DNA of 64,000 nucleotides from Aliiglaciecola sp. LCG003 (GCF_030316135.1 NZ_CP128185.1:1240001-1304000); one strand, 5' to 3'. Shown: positions 42,002 to 51,788, counted from the stretch's first letter. The notes: a model not told the origin generated them from the letters alone. A program made the numbers and translations.

Positions 42002-42394
42002 TGATGTCAACGTACTAATTGCCCCTTCGTGCTGATTTTCTGCACGAATTACGTTTTTACTATTCTATTACCGCTAGTCTGTTGTCTTGAAGGCAGTCTA
42101 AAATGGCTTAGTTCTGACATATATTCAGGCTCTTTATTAGCGTTGGTTTAATCAACGCTGGCCTCTGATGAACTCCGAACCTTATCGCCTAAAAACACCC
42201 AGTCGGATTGTTATCCGTGTCTAAGTCTGGCTTTGATGAGGTAGGTAGACCGTTTTCTTCATCATTTTATGACTAAGCGGGGTAGGTAAAGTAAGTGTTA
42301 TCCCGTGTCTTGCCTTCCACAACACCCACACAGGCTTGGTGCCTTTGTCCTACACGGAATTGAGCTCGACAGGGATAACGTAAAGTGATTCATG
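42002..42394 (-). ncRNA. Candidate bridge/seek RNA region of the IS element
   Basis: No ORF is seen in this 393-bp stretch between the transposase stop and the inverted repeat. It contains several exact stem-loops: TTCGTGC/GCACGAA (42,026-42,048), AGCGTTG/CAACGCT (42,139-42,159), AGGC/GCCT (42,332-42,344), and a longer-range GTTATCCC/GGGATAAC pairing (about 42,297-42,380). IS1111-group elements are known to encode the guide RNA that specifies donor and target here. The strand is inferred from that biology; loop guide sequences were not mapped. Confidence 0.45.
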
Positions 42395-43420
42395 TTATGC
42401 GCTCACTTGTGAGGACGTAACGCGATAGTGCTCCTGACGTGTGAGCAATATCCAGATTAAACGTGCTAAACGATGGGCGACGGCGACTGCCACTTTATTA
42501 AACGGCTTGGTAACGCGAAGTTTAGTGGCCCACAGTGATAACGGATCAGTTCTTTGCGCGGCACGACTCACGACAGACCGCGCACCATGTACCAGTTGTT
42601 TACGTAAATAACGGTCTCCGCGTTTGGTAATGCCGCCCATCTTACTGATATTGCCTGAGGCGTGTTGTTTAGGCGTCAGCCCTAACCACACGGCAAATTC
42701 TTTGGGATTATTAAACGCCTGGCCTTTATCAATGGCGGCTAAAAACGCTGAGGCATTAATGAAACCAATCCCTGGGATGCTGAGCAATATTTTGCCACTT
42801 TCACTGTTATTAACAAAGTGATGCAATTGCTGCTCAATGGCCTTGATGCGAGAGCGTGTGTCTTCATATTCTGCCTTTAACGCGCGCATCATGGTTCTCA
42901 ACTGGTTACTGCGTTGTTCGCTATCAATTACTTGGGCTAATCCTGCACACAAGGCCACGTGGCCACAAGGAAATATTACCCCAAATTCACTTAACAACCC
43001 GCGTATCTGGTTACTCAGGGCCGTTTTGTTTCTAATTAAGCGCTCTCGAATTCGATGCAAGCAATTAATTTCTTGCTGTTGCTCAGATTTTACGGGGACA
43101 AAGCGGATATGTGAGCGCTGGCTGGCTTCTGCTATGGCAAAAGCATCGTTATGGTCATTCTTGTTGCCTCGCACAAAAGGCGTGACATGTTGGGCTGGTA
43201 TAAGCTTGGTATCATGACCTAATTTAGCAATTTCACGCCCCCAGTAATGCGATGAATAACAGGCTTCCATCACCACCAACGTAGGTGGTTGTTGGCGCAT
43301 AAAATCAAGTAGCTCAGTCCGTTTTAATTTCTTATTAAATTGCGGTTTAATATGTTCATTTACTCCGCACACTTGAAATACAGTCTTTGCCAAATCGATG
43401 GTAATTGTTTTAAGCTTCAT
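42395..43420 (-). CDS. IS110-family transposase (DEDD recombinase)
   Basis: Transposase of 341 aa. The N-terminal RuvC-like domain shows the DEDD set: Asp9 (TITIDLAK), Glu52 (VMEACYSSHYWG), Asp89 and Asp92 (NKNDHNDAF). The C-terminal Transposase_20 domain has LSIPGIGFINASAFLAAI and LGLTPKQHASGNISKMGG, in which Ser255 is the candidate catalytic serine, then KRGDRYLRKQLVHGAR. Length is normal and no frameshift is seen, so the element may be active. AGGGA lies about 10 nt before the ATG. The right inverted repeat is 66 bp upstream. Confidence 0.93.
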   Translation of the reverse strand: MKLKTITIDLAKTVFQVCGVNEHIKPQFNKKLKRTELLDFMRQQPPTLVVMEACYSSHYWGREIAKLGHDTKLIPAQHVTPFVRGNKNDHNDAFAIAEASQRSHIRFVPVKSEQQQEINCLHRIRERLIRNKTALSNQIRGLLSEFGVIFPCGHVALCAGLAQVIDSEQRSNQLRTMMRALKAEYEDTRSRIKAIEQQLHHFVNNSESGKILLSIPGIGFINASAFLAAIDKGQAFNNPKEFAVWLGLTPKQHASGNISKMGGITKRGDRYLRKQLVHGARSVVSRAAQRTDPLSLWATKLRVTKPFNKVAVAVAHRLARLIWILLTRQEHYRVTSSQVSA

Positions 43421-43486
43421 ATTGGACGTTCCCTATGTAAATAGTCTTGTTTAAGAACTACTATTTTGGCGCATTGACGCCGTATT

Positions 43487-43499
43487 GGGGAGCGTCCAT
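43487..43499 (-). repeat. Inverted repeat of the IS element (transposase 5' side)
   Basis: GGGGAGCGTCCAT, exact reverse complement of 41,989-42,001. A small stem TCTCAT/ATGAGA immediately follows (43,499-43,515). Confidence 0.88.
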
Positions 43500-43560
43500 C
43501 TCATCACCCATGAGAAAGACGGAGTGGTGCCTGTCCATGTAAGAAATTGATTGTTTTTAA

Positions 43561-43672
43561 GATGGGTGTCCACGTAATTCATCCTCCACGTAATTCATCC
43601 ACGTAATTCAATGATGGGTGTCCCGTAATTCATCCCGTAATTCACGTCATTCCGACACCCACCGTAAATTAC
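43561..43672. repeat. Cluster of short imperfect repeats (GGGTGTCC and CGTAATTCA units)
   Basis: GATGGGTGTCC occurs at 43,561-43,571 and 43,613-43,623. CGTAATTC occurs five times (43,573, 43,589, 43,602, 43,624 and 43,636), with spacings of 16, 13, 22 and 12 bp. The cluster ends with GACACCCACCG (43,654-43,664), the inverse of GGGTGTC. Spacing is irregular and no ORF is present. Confidence 0.7.
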
Positions 43673-43706
43673 CGCAAAGTCACACTATAAAAATCTTATA
43701 AAACTA

Positions 43707-43742
43707 AAAAGCCATCAGCTTATAATTAAACTGATGGCTTTT
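43707..43742 (-). terminator. Terminator downstream of fghA
   Basis: Perfect 12-bp arms (AAAAGCCATCAG / CTGATGGCTTTT) around a 12-base loop; T-runs occur on both sides, so it could work for either strand. It lies 55 bp after the fghA stop. Confidence 0.8.
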
Positions 43743-43796
43743 GTTTTTGTGGTATTCAGGTGTTTAGTTCACACTGAAGGACATTACCTTAGGTCA

Positions 43797-44647
43797 CTAT
43801 TGGTTTATCAGGTACCTGTGATGGAATCTTAAGTGAGATTCAATCATAGTGGCGATAAAATAGTAACTATGGTCATAACCTTGGTGGTAGTTAATCTGAG
43901 CAGGATATTTCATTTTTTTGACCAAGTCATCAAAGGGGCGGGTGAGCTTTTGGCTATCCAAAAAGTCATCGTCCAAGCCCTGGTCTATTAATATTGGTAA
44001 CTGTAAGAAATTGCCTTGCTGCTCAAGTAAGGTGCATGCATCATATTGTTGCCATTGTTTTTGGTCTTCCCCCAAATATGCTGTGAGGGCTTTTTGTCCC
44101 CAAGGGCAATTTATAGGATTGACGATAGGTGCAAAGGCAGAAATCGAGGTGTAACGCTGCATATTAGACAATCCTAAGACCAGCGAGCCATGGCCCCCCA
44201 TAGAATGGCCAGCAAGGGCTGCTTTAGACTTACATTGAAAGCTGCGATTAACCAGATCTGGCAGCTCATCAACGATGTAGTCATACATTCGATAATGGGA
44301 TTGCCACGGTGCTTGGGTTGCATTTACATAAAAACCTGCACCTTTACCCAGGTCATATCCTTCATCATCCGCTACATCATCGCCACGAGGGCTAGTATCA
44401 GGTGCGACAAGTATAAGACCCAGTTCCGCAGCAATGCGATGAGCGCCTGCTTTGGTGACAAAGTTCTCATCTGTACAAGTCAAGCCGCTTAACCAATACA
44501 CCACGGGTAAGCGGTTTCCGCTGGATACTTGAGGTGGTAAATATACGCTCACGTGCATATTGCAATTAAGAACGTCAGAGTGATGTTGGTAGCGTTGTTG
44601 CTTGCCACCAAAACTACCGGTAGATGAAATTAATTGTAAGCCACTCA

Positions 44648-44648
<1 letters not shown>
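43797..44648 (-). CDS. fghA: S-formylglutathione hydrolase
   Basis: Esterase D family serine hydrolase of 283 aa that splits S-formylglutathione into formate and glutathione, the second step of formaldehyde detoxification. VYWLSGLTCTDENFVTKAGA is the oxyanion-hole region; the nucleophile is Ser149 in AGHSMGGHG; Asp in LIDQGLDDDF and His in GYDHSYYFI complete the triad. Length is normal. The ATG overlaps the stop of the dehydrogenase gene by 1 nt (TAATG), so the pair forms one operon ending at the terminator at 43,707. Confidence 0.95.
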
Positions 44649-45784
<1,136 letters not shown>

Positions 45785-45792
45785 TTAGTTGA

Positions 45793-46203
45793 TTAAGAAC
45801 AGCTACCGATAAACTGTATTGAGCGTTCTAACCACTTGGTATGATTAATTTTATATCCATCATCGCACATCTGGTTGGCCGCTAATTCGCTTTCCAGTCG
45901 TTTGATGGCAATATCTTCCAATTTCAAACGCCTTTCATTGTCGATGCTCAGCGAGCGATTAACATGGGGCCGAGTGGATAACCCCATATTTTCGACAATA
46001 GAATTTCGTTCGCTACCAAACAATACGGACGGTGGCACAAACCAGGTCATTAAAATTTTAAATTGTTGTGGTGTACTGGTTTTATTAGCTTCAAAGCTAT
46101 GCCGGATTTGTAAAAGGGACTCATTTGACGAGTTGCAGCCGGCCAGCTGTCCTACTATAAGAGTAGCGGTAAAAAATTTTAACAAGGGTTTAATTTGTGG
46201 CAT
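45793..46203 (-). CDS. Putative small lipoprotein, family not recognised
   Basis: About 136 aa. From the ATG at 46,203 the N-terminus is a textbook lipoprotein signal (MPQIKPLLKFFTATLIVGQLAGC) with Cys23 as the lipidated residue; upstream in-frame ATGs would add 12-18 residues. The mature part is polar, includes RLKLEDIAIKRLESELAANQ (probably helical) and ends with a Cys pair (MCDDGY...IGSCS) that could form a disulfide. It lies 26 bp upstream of frmA and may be cotranscribed. No function is assigned. Confidence 0.6.
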   Translation of the reverse strand: MPQIKPLLKFFTATLIVGQLAGCNSSNESLLQIRHSFEANKTSTPQQFKILMTWFVPPSVLFGSERNSIVENMGLSTRPHVNRSLSIDNERRLKLEDIAIKRLESELAANQMCDDGYKINHTKWLERSIQFIGSCS

Positions 46204-46471
46204 ACGTGATAAAAAATACGTCGTTTCTGGTGTATTCATTGGCATGGTGACCAGCATACTGTAAAGCGTCTTGGGATAAAACCTTTAGCATCAGGAATGG
46301 GGTAATAATGTCATTTGCTCAATATAGATTGTTATGATTGCTAAGCCTTAACTATAGTTAACCTGAATGGAAATTAATATCTCGCAGAAACATCTTCCAA
46401 GCTCTTACTTCACTTTGGCTTATGGGATAGTATTTGTTTCTTGTAACCTAACTATATACAAAGGAATTTGT

Positions 46472-47086
46472 GTGAAAATACTGCAGGTATTATTGGTGCT
46501 TGGCGGCTTGTCCGCTTCCACCTCTTCTTTGGCAGCCGACAACCTTTATGGCGTGATCAGTGGCGGATTCGGCAAGTCTGATTTCCAAACCAATGATAGT
46601 GAAAGCGGGGCTTACAAATTCGCCTTGGGTTATCAGTTCCATCGACAATGGTATGCTGAGTTCGGCTATCAACAACTATCTGGTCAAGACTTATTAATCG
46701 AACTGCCCAGCACTCAAGACTCACTTGAACAAGCGGAATTTGGTCTCACCGCAGACGCTATTGTCGCATCAGTGCTAGGCAAAGCATCCGGCAACATGGG
46801 AGAGTTATTTTATCGACTTGGTGTAATGAAAGTTGATATTGAAGGTCAAAACCTAACTGAATCTAGCCAGTGCGAATTTGGCGAAGTTCGTCCCTTCACC
46901 CTTTCCTCAGGTGAAGATTACACTTTATGTGAATATGACGAAGCAGTATTAGCTGGGGTGATTGGCGTAGGCTTCGATTTCTATCTAGGTGTCCACTTCA
47001 TGTTAAGAGCCGAAGTAGAGCACGTCAAAGGCGAGCATGATTTTTCTAATAACGCTGCGTATTTGGGCCTGAGATACAACTTTTAG
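46472..47086 (+). CDS. Outer-membrane beta-barrel protein (OmpA/OmpW-like barrel)
   Basis: Protein of 204 aa. The GTG at 46,472 is chosen because AAGGA lies 6 nt upstream and a clean signal peptide begins there (MKILQVLLVLGG...SLA-AD); an in-frame ATG 105 nt upstream would bury that signal. The mature sequence has alternating beta-strands (LYGVISGGFGKSDFQTNDSE, YKFALGYQFHRQWYAEFGYQ) and ends YLGLRYNF, with the C-terminal Phe used for BAM-mediated insertion. Two Cys residues (SSQCEFGE, TLCEYDE) may pair in a loop. Probably eight strands; function unknown. Confidence 0.8.
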   Translation: MKILQVLLVLGGLSASTSSLAADNLYGVISGGFGKSDFQTNDSESGAYKFALGYQFHRQWYAEFGYQQLSGQDLLIELPSTQDSLEQAEFGLTADAIVASVLGKASGNMGELFYRLGVMKVDIEGQNLTESSQCEFGEVRPFTLSSGEDYTLCEYDEAVLAGVIGVGFDFYLGVHFMLRAEVEHVKGEHDFSNNAAYLGLRYNF

Positions 47087-47172
47087 GCGTTTGTGTTTCG
47101 CACAGGGCAAGATTTATAGATCGTGATGCCTACTAATTCAGTATCAAACAGATAAGAATATTGGAGTAAAGT

Positions 47173-47436
47173 ATGAAAAACGAATTGGACAGCCGATTTC
47201 TGTTGGCGGTTTTCGAGAAAATCCGCGAACACGGCAAACTAGTGGATGGTGTTTATTCATTGGAAGGTGTTAAGGCCTTTACCGATCATGACGGCTACAC
47301 CTTGTTTATCGAAGATGCCCACGTCAAATTACGTTACGGGTTTCATAATCAATATCACTTTGATTATGAAAAAGAAGAGCATTTGCAGCAATTTCACAAA
47401 AAACTAGAGACGATCAGCAAAATCGAGGACGAATAA
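47173..47436 (+). CDS. Small conserved protein, DUF3081-like
   Basis: Protein of 87 aa beginning MKNELDSRFLLAVFEKIREH and continuing VDGVYSLEGVKAFTDHDGYT. It is soluble, acidic, with no signal peptide. From memory it resembles the DUF3081 family of marine gammaproteobacteria, which has no known function. AATATTGGAG provides a ribosome site (GGAG, 8 nt before the ATG). It lies 86 bp after the barrel gene and is convergent with the pilin-like gene, 15 bp away. Confidence 0.7.
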   Translation: MKNELDSRFLLAVFEKIREHGKLVDGVYSLEGVKAFTDHDGYTLFIEDAHVKLRYGFHNQYHFDYEKEEHLQQFHKKLETISKIEDE

Positions 47437-47451
47437 GTTTATTTCAAGGAG

Positions 47452-48000
47452 TTATGGGCAGCTTAATGGGTTTCCACTGTCGTTTTCGTGCACGCCATCT
47501 TTATTAACATCACGGCTGACTCTGACTCTACCTTGTGGACTCACCGTTAGTGCTCGGGCATAAGCGGCTTGCTTATTGTTGTGACATATTATTAGTGTGG
47601 TTTGGGCATTAGCTGAGCCATTGCCTTGAAACTGAATAACGGCGGCTGGTCCGGCGACGTAGTTAGAAGCTGAGATTAACGAGGTAGCAACTAAAAGTTC
47701 CTCGTCGTCGCCTCTGGCGCCATCAGCATCTTCGTCGCCAAAAACCATTTTTGCCTGATCCCAATTCGAACTGCAGGTTGAAAAATCGCTGGTCGGACAC
47801 ACAATAGTATTTAATTGTTCATCAATGGCATTAGCACGTGCAAATTGAATCACGCCACTGATTTCATTTATTTCAGCAACTATTCGATTTTTAATGATGA
47901 TGCTCTGTGCCGCTGGGACAGCAACGATGAGAACGATTGCCACTATAGCGAGGCCAATCATTAACTCGACTAAGGTGACGCCTCGTTGTGAAAAATACAT
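47452..48000 (-). CDS. Type IV pilin-like protein, GspH/FimT family
   Basis: Minor pseudopilin/pilin of 182 aa. The prepilin signal is short (MYFSQRG) and followed by VTLVELMIGLAIVAIVLIVA, with Gly-1 and Glu+5 as required for prepilin peptidase. The C-terminal domain contains VQFARANAIDEQL-like GspH features (IQFARANAID), ICHNNKQAAYARALTVSPQG and GRVRVSRD, ending NPLSCP. I chose the ATG at 48,000 because it puts the cleavage site seven residues in; a TTG at 48,066 also is in frame. No other pilus genes are adjacent. Confidence 0.85.
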   Translation of the reverse strand: MYFSQRGVTLVELMIGLAIVAIVLIVAVPAAQSIIIKNRIVAEINEISGVIQFARANAIDEQLNTIVCPTSDFSTCSSNWDQAKMVFGDEDADGARGDDEELLVATSLISASNYVAGPAAVIQFQGNGSANAQTTLIICHNNKQAAYARALTVSPQGRVRVSRDVNKDGVHENDSGNPLSCP

Positions 48001-48249
48001 GTTTTTTGACACTGACAATATACTCAAATTTTGTGTCACTACTGAATATAGTAACCTGGCAAACAATATGTTTGCAGTTTATACAGCTAAAGGTAGCGCA
48101 AATTGATAAAAAGTTGCGTATGTATTTGTGCTAAATGTTATAAAGCAAATAACGCTACAAGCAAGTTTGATTGCTTTGATGTACCAAAAAGTGATAGTTA
48201 TTTACCTAATTTATTTTTAACTGATAAACCAATATAAACGAGATTAAAG

Positions 48250-49080
48250 ATGCACAAACAAGCTATTTTGGCGGAAATGCAGGTGTTACAAGAGATTGGA
48301 GCGGAATTTGAAATCAGGCGTAGAATTGAATTTATTCAGCAACATCTTAAATCATCGGGATTAAAAACCTTGGTTTTGGGTATCAGTGGCGGTATTGATT
48401 CTTGTACTCTTGGTCGAATTGCGCAATTAGCCGTCAATAACTTAATAGAAAAAACCGGCGATGCGTATCAATTTGTTGCAGTGCGTTTGCCTTATGATGT
48501 GCAGGCTGACGAAGATGACGCCCAAGCCAGTATTGATTTCATTCAACCCAATCATACCATGTCAGTTAATGTTCAGCCGGGCGCAGATGCGGTACATCAG
48601 CAAACTATCCAAGCCATGCAAACAGCGGGTTTGTTGGTGGATGATGCCACTAAGCTTGATTTTGTTAAGGGTAATGTTAAAGCTCGTACCCGTATGGTGA
48701 TCCAGTATGAAATTGCCGGTCTATTAGATGCATTGGTGCTCGGCACCGATCATTCAGCCGAAAATATTACTGGGTTTTATACCAAATTTGGTGATGGAGC
48801 TTGTGATTTAGCCCCGCTTTTTGGCTTAAATAAGCGCCAAGTGAAACAGATTGCCAGACATCTAGGTGCGCCTGACCATTTGGTGGAAAAAGCACCTACC
48901 GCGGATTTGGAATCTTTGTCACCACAAAAAACGGATGAGGCTGCGCTGGGTATCACCTATGATCAAATAGACGATTTTCTCGAAAATAAGCCTGTTGATA
49001 GCAGTATCGAACAAAAGTTAATTGATATTTATCGCAAGACCCATCACAAGCGGGCCGCTATTCCAACTATATACAGTTAA
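48250..49080 (+). CDS. nadE: NH3-dependent NAD+ synthetase
   Basis: ATP-pyrophosphatase of 276 aa that amidates nicotinic-acid adenine dinucleotide to NAD using ammonia. The PP-loop is [14 protein letters not shown] (SGGIDS at 46-51). Other family parts: [56 protein letters not shown] and [20 protein letters not shown]. There is no glutaminase domain, and the length matches E. coli NadE. It lies 17 bp before glnB and probably shares its transcript. Confidence 0.96.
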   Translation: MHKQAILAEMQVLQEIGAEFEIRRRIEFIQQHLKSSGLKTLVLGISGGIDSCTLGRIAQLAVNNLIEKTGDAYQFVAVRLPYDVQADEDDAQASIDFIQPNHTMSVNVQPGADAVHQQTIQAMQTAGLLVDDATKLDFVKGNVKARTRMVIQYEIAGLLDALVLGTDHSAENITGFYTKFGDGACDLAPLFGLNKRQVKQIARHLGAPDHLVEKAPTADLESLSPQKTDEAALGITYDQIDDFLENKPVDSSIEQKLIDIYRKTHHKRAAIPTIYS

Positions 49081-49094
49081 AATTTTAAGGATAA

Positions 49095-49436
<342 letters not shown>

Positions 49437-49442
49437 ATCGGT

Positions 49443-49491
49443 GAGATAAACAGCCATTAGTTCACAAAATCTGTGACCTAATGGCTATCTC
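49443..49491. terminator. Long hairpin between glnB and slyD, possible bidirectional terminator
   Basis: Nested arms: GAGAT/ATCTC, AGCCATTAG/CTAATGGCT and TCACA/TGTGA around a 5-base loop. It lies between two convergent genes. It lacks a T-run on either side, so termination strength is uncertain. Confidence 0.55.
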
Positions 49492-49523
49492 GTCGAGCTT
49501 CAAATAACTAATTAAGCGCTAGC

Positions 49524-50009
49524 TTAGTGGGTGTGACCGCAACCACCTGCACCATGGGGGTGACCATGGGCAATCTCTTCTTCTGTGGCAGCACGCACAT
49601 CAAGAATTTCAACATCAAATTTTAGATGCACGCCTGACAGCGGATGATTTCCATCGACTACCACTTCATCGTCAGTTTCATCAATGATCATCACGGATTG
49701 CTCACCTTCATCGGTGGTAGCGCGAAAGGTCATACCGACCTCTAAATCCATACCGTCAAACATACTTTTAGGCACCATTTGTACTAAGGTGTCTTGACGT
49801 TCTCCGTAGGCAAGCTCTGGGGCTATTTCTAATTCAAATTTGTCACCCTGCTGGCGACCTTCCAATGCATCTTCCAGTCCCTTAATCAAGTATTGGCTAC
49901 CTTGTAAAAACACCATGGGCTCTGACTCTTTAGAAGTGTCAATCTGAGTACCATCGGTGGTACTCACGGTAAAATGCATGGTGACGACTGTGTTTTCAGA
50001 AATTAACAT
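49524..50009 (-). CDS. slyD: FKBP-type peptidyl-prolyl isomerase SlyD
   Basis: Protein of 161 aa combining prolyl isomerase and chaperone activities, also involved in nickel handling for hydrogenase in E. coli. FKBP parts flank an insert-in-flap (IF) domain: VVTMHFTVSTTDGTQIDTSK, MVFLQGSQYLIKGLEDALEG, LEIAPELAYGERQ, then the IF region to about 130 and LSGVHLKFDVEILDVR. The C-terminus is His/Cys-rich (HGHPHGAGGCGHTH), a metal-binding tail shorter than in E. coli. It lies 7 bp downstream of ygfZ. Confidence 0.92.
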   Translation of the reverse strand: MLISENTVVTMHFTVSTTDGTQIDTSKESEPMVFLQGSQYLIKGLEDALEGRQQGDKFELEIAPELAYGERQDTLVQMVPKSMFDGMDLEVGMTFRATTDEGEQSVMIIDETDDEVVVDGNHPLSGVHLKFDVEILDVRAATEEEIAHGHPHGAGGCGHTH

Positions 50010-50016
50010 AAGTTTC

Positions 50017-50964
50017 CTAATCTAATGTGTAGGGTAAAGGTTGTACGACAAACTGTTGTTCAGGATTGTCTTTGCTGCGTAAAATTTGTGACCTTTGGGT
50101 GTCATTGGGTAACACGGCTAATACCCATGTTTGCTTTTCTAGCATAGCACAGCGCAGCACGGTTCCGCTTCTTCGCCAATTTTCGCCCACTTGAGCTTCG
50201 AGCATATCTCCGGCTTTTAGATCGGCTGCGGTATCAGATTTGAGGATGAAAGCGGCACGTTTGTTCTTGCCCAAATATTTAGTACGGGCAACCACTTCTT
50301 GGCCCATATAGCAGCCCTTGTCAAAGCTAATTGCGCCAAGAGCCTGCATGTTCATCATCTGCGGGACAAACTCTGCTGAGGTCGCAGTCTGAATGTTAGC
50401 AATCCCGGCTTGAATATCTAATGCTTCCCAAAACTGTTCGCTTTGAGTGTATTGCCCCAGCGCCTGTCCCAATTTTGCTGCCAGCTCGGCTTTGGCGATC
50501 ACTAGATAGCGGGTGACCGGTGAGTCAAGCCTTATCACGCGGCCTAGCTCGTTGGTGCAAGTCGCTAAATTATCCGTGGGTAAAGTGCCGAATTGGTTGG
50601 CTAGGACGGTTTGGGCAGATTCACCCACCACCCCAAAAATTTGCCAATCGGCAGAGGTATCGGCAAATTCCGCTTTGGAAAATACCCCATACTTTTTAAG
50701 CTCCGCTAAGGAATCGGTTAAACTTTGCTGATGACAAAGTAATTCGATTTGTTGGTCGGATTTAAGGGTGTAAAAAATATTCCAGGTTTTGCCTTTGAAA
50801 TCACAATGACAGCCAAGTTGCACGAAGTCTTCAGGCAACTTTGCTACATCTACCGTCAGCTTGCCCTGAAGATAACTAATTGCATCTGGGCCAGTGACAG
50901 ATATTATCCCCAATTGGGTTAATTCGCACAAAAGGTTGTCAGACGGGTTAAAACTAGACTGCAT
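50017..50964 (-). CDS. ygfZ: tRNA-modifying/Fe-S repair protein YgfZ
   Basis: Folate-binding protein of 315 aa (GcvT-like fold) that supports iron-sulfur enzymes such as MiaB. The diagnostic motif KGCYMGQEVVAR is at 216-227, including the conserved Cys. The N-terminus (GIISVTGPDAISYLQGKLTV) and GCHCDFKGK fit the family. It is divergent from sdhE across 139 bp, the same arrangement as in enterobacteria (ygfZ | ygfY-ygfX). It probably forms a two-gene unit with slyD. Confidence 0.93.
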   Translation of the reverse strand: MQSSFNPSDNLLCELTQLGIISVTGPDAISYLQGKLTVDVAKLPEDFVQLGCHCDFKGKTWNIFYTLKSDQQIELLCHQQSLTDSLAELKKYGVFSKAEFADTSADWQIFGVVGESAQTVLANQFGTLPTDNLATCTNELGRVIRLDSPVTRYLVIAKAELAAKLGQALGQYTQSEQFWEALDIQAGIANIQTATSAEFVPQMMNMQALGAISFDKGCYMGQEVVARTKYLGKNKRAAFILKSDTAADLKAGDMLEAQVGENWRRSGTVLRCAMLEKQTWVLAVLPNDTQRSQILRSKDNPEQQFVVQPLPYTLD

Positions 50965-51103
50965 AATTGTCTCTACCTTGTTAATCTATAACTATTGGCC
51001 TGTATTATGGGGTCTTACCTGTTGGAAGCAAGTATTCAAACTACTTTCGACATTTTTCCGTAGTGTTTAAATTCGGAAATACAGTGAAAATTCAGGAGCA
51101 ACA

Positions 51104-51355
51104 ATGTTTGATCGAAAAAGAGTGTCAAGACTGAAGTGGGCATGCCGCAGAGGGATGCTAGAGCTCGACGTCCTTTTTATGCCGTTTGTTGATCAGGCCT
51201 TTGATCAATTGGACGAGTCCCAGCAGTTAGTATTTGAACGACTACTCACTTGTGATGATCCCGATTTGTTCGCATGGTTTATGGGACATCAGAAATGCGA
51301 CGATCCAGAGTTGGCGCAAATGGTAAAATTCGTACTCGATCGTGTCAAAGTATAG
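51104..51355 (+). CDS. sdhE: FAD assembly factor SdhE (succinate dehydrogenase assembly)
   Basis: Protein of 83 aa (formerly YgfY/CptB) that helps attach FAD covalently to SdhA and FrdA. The RGxxE motif is RGMLELD at 16-22; VFERLLTCDDPDLFAWFMGH is the second conserved stretch. AGGAGC precedes the ATG. The last 14 nt overlap the GTG start of ygfX. Confidence 0.94.
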   Translation: MFDRKRVSRLKWACRRGMLELDVLFMPFVDQAFDQLDESQQLVFERLLTCDDPDLFAWFMGHQKCDDPELAQMVKFVLDRVKV

Positions 51356-51788
51356 AATTGAATTAACCGCTAGTCGCATATTGCCACTACTTGAAATAAG
51401 TTGGGGCGCCGTTTTGTTAGTTTCAATTTGGTGTTGGCAAGACAATATTCTCGCAGCCCAAGTGGGTCTGCAAGTTGGTGCATCTGTGGCATTGTTCGGA
51501 TTATTATTTTACTTATTTAAGCGCGCGCTGACGCAGCAAGTTAGTGGCGTGTTCATGCTTGACGATGAGGGCAGGTGGAGTCCAATCAGCCCTTATGGTA
51601 TGTGCGCTTGGCAAATTCACACCAACAGCAAAGTGTTAGGCTTTTTAGCCTGCTTGGTGCTGGTCGATAAACATGACAGCAAACGTAAAAAGCGGATATG
51701 GTTGGCCAAAGATCAAATGCAGGATGGGGATTTTAGACGCTTGTGTAGAACCATTTACCGCATCCACTGCACACCACAATCAATTTAG
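51342..51788 (+). CDS. ygfX: YgfX family membrane protein (CptA-like)
   Basis: Protein of 148 aa with two adjacent membrane helices (about 13-30 and 38-57) and a soluble C-terminal part (GRWSPISPYGMCAWQIHTNS, KRKKRIWLAKDQMQDGDFRR), matching the YgfX/Cpta_toxin family. Its pairing with SdhE was once described as a toxin-antitoxin module; a role linked to SdhE is now considered more likely. GTG start inside sdhE implies coupling. YgfX sequences vary a lot, and the call rests strongly on synteny. Confidence 0.82.
   Translation: MSKYRIELTASRILPLLEISWGAVLLVSIWCWQDNILAAQVGLQVGASVALFGLLFYLFKRALTQQVSGVFMLDDEGRWSPISPYGMCAWQIHTNSKVLGFLACLVLVDKHDSKRKKRIWLAKDQMQDGDFRRLCRTIYRIHCTPQSI

Larger units (their letters stand above)
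41989..43499 (-). mobile_element. IS110-family insertion sequence, IS1111-like
   Basis: The element is bounded by perfect 13-bp inverted repeats ATGGACGCTCCCC (41,989-42,001) and GGGGAGCGTCCAT (43,487-43,499), 1,511 bp across. It encodes one DEDD transposase on the minus strand. About 390 bp of non-coding DNA lies downstream of the transposase and only about 66 bp upstream. Inverted repeats, usually slightly subterminal, plus a long 3' non-coding region are features of the IS1111 group, so true ends may lie a few bases outside the repeats. No target-site duplication is visible. Confidence 0.85.

Noticed and set aside
42624-43217. Plus-strand ORFs inside the transposase gene
   Set aside because: They are antisense to a full-length transposase with intact catalytic residues and show no domain of their own.
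43561-43672. CRISPR-like array
   Set aside because: Repeat units are about 8-12 bp with 12-22 bp periods and no unique spacers of regular size; no cas gene nearby.
45875-46264. 129-codon plus-strand ORF opposite the lipoprotein gene
   Set aside because: The minus-strand frame has a clear lipoprotein signal; the plus-strand translation has no recognisable domain or ribosome site, so it is treated as a shadow.
46367-46471. Upstream ATG for the outer-membrane barrel
   Set aside because: It would place 35 extra residues before a clear signal peptide; the GTG at 46,472 has a well-spaced AAGGA.
51104-51788. Toxin-antitoxin system CptAB
   Set aside because: SdhE is an established flavinylation factor; the earlier toxin-antitoxin reading of sdhE-ygfX is not supported by anything in this sequence.
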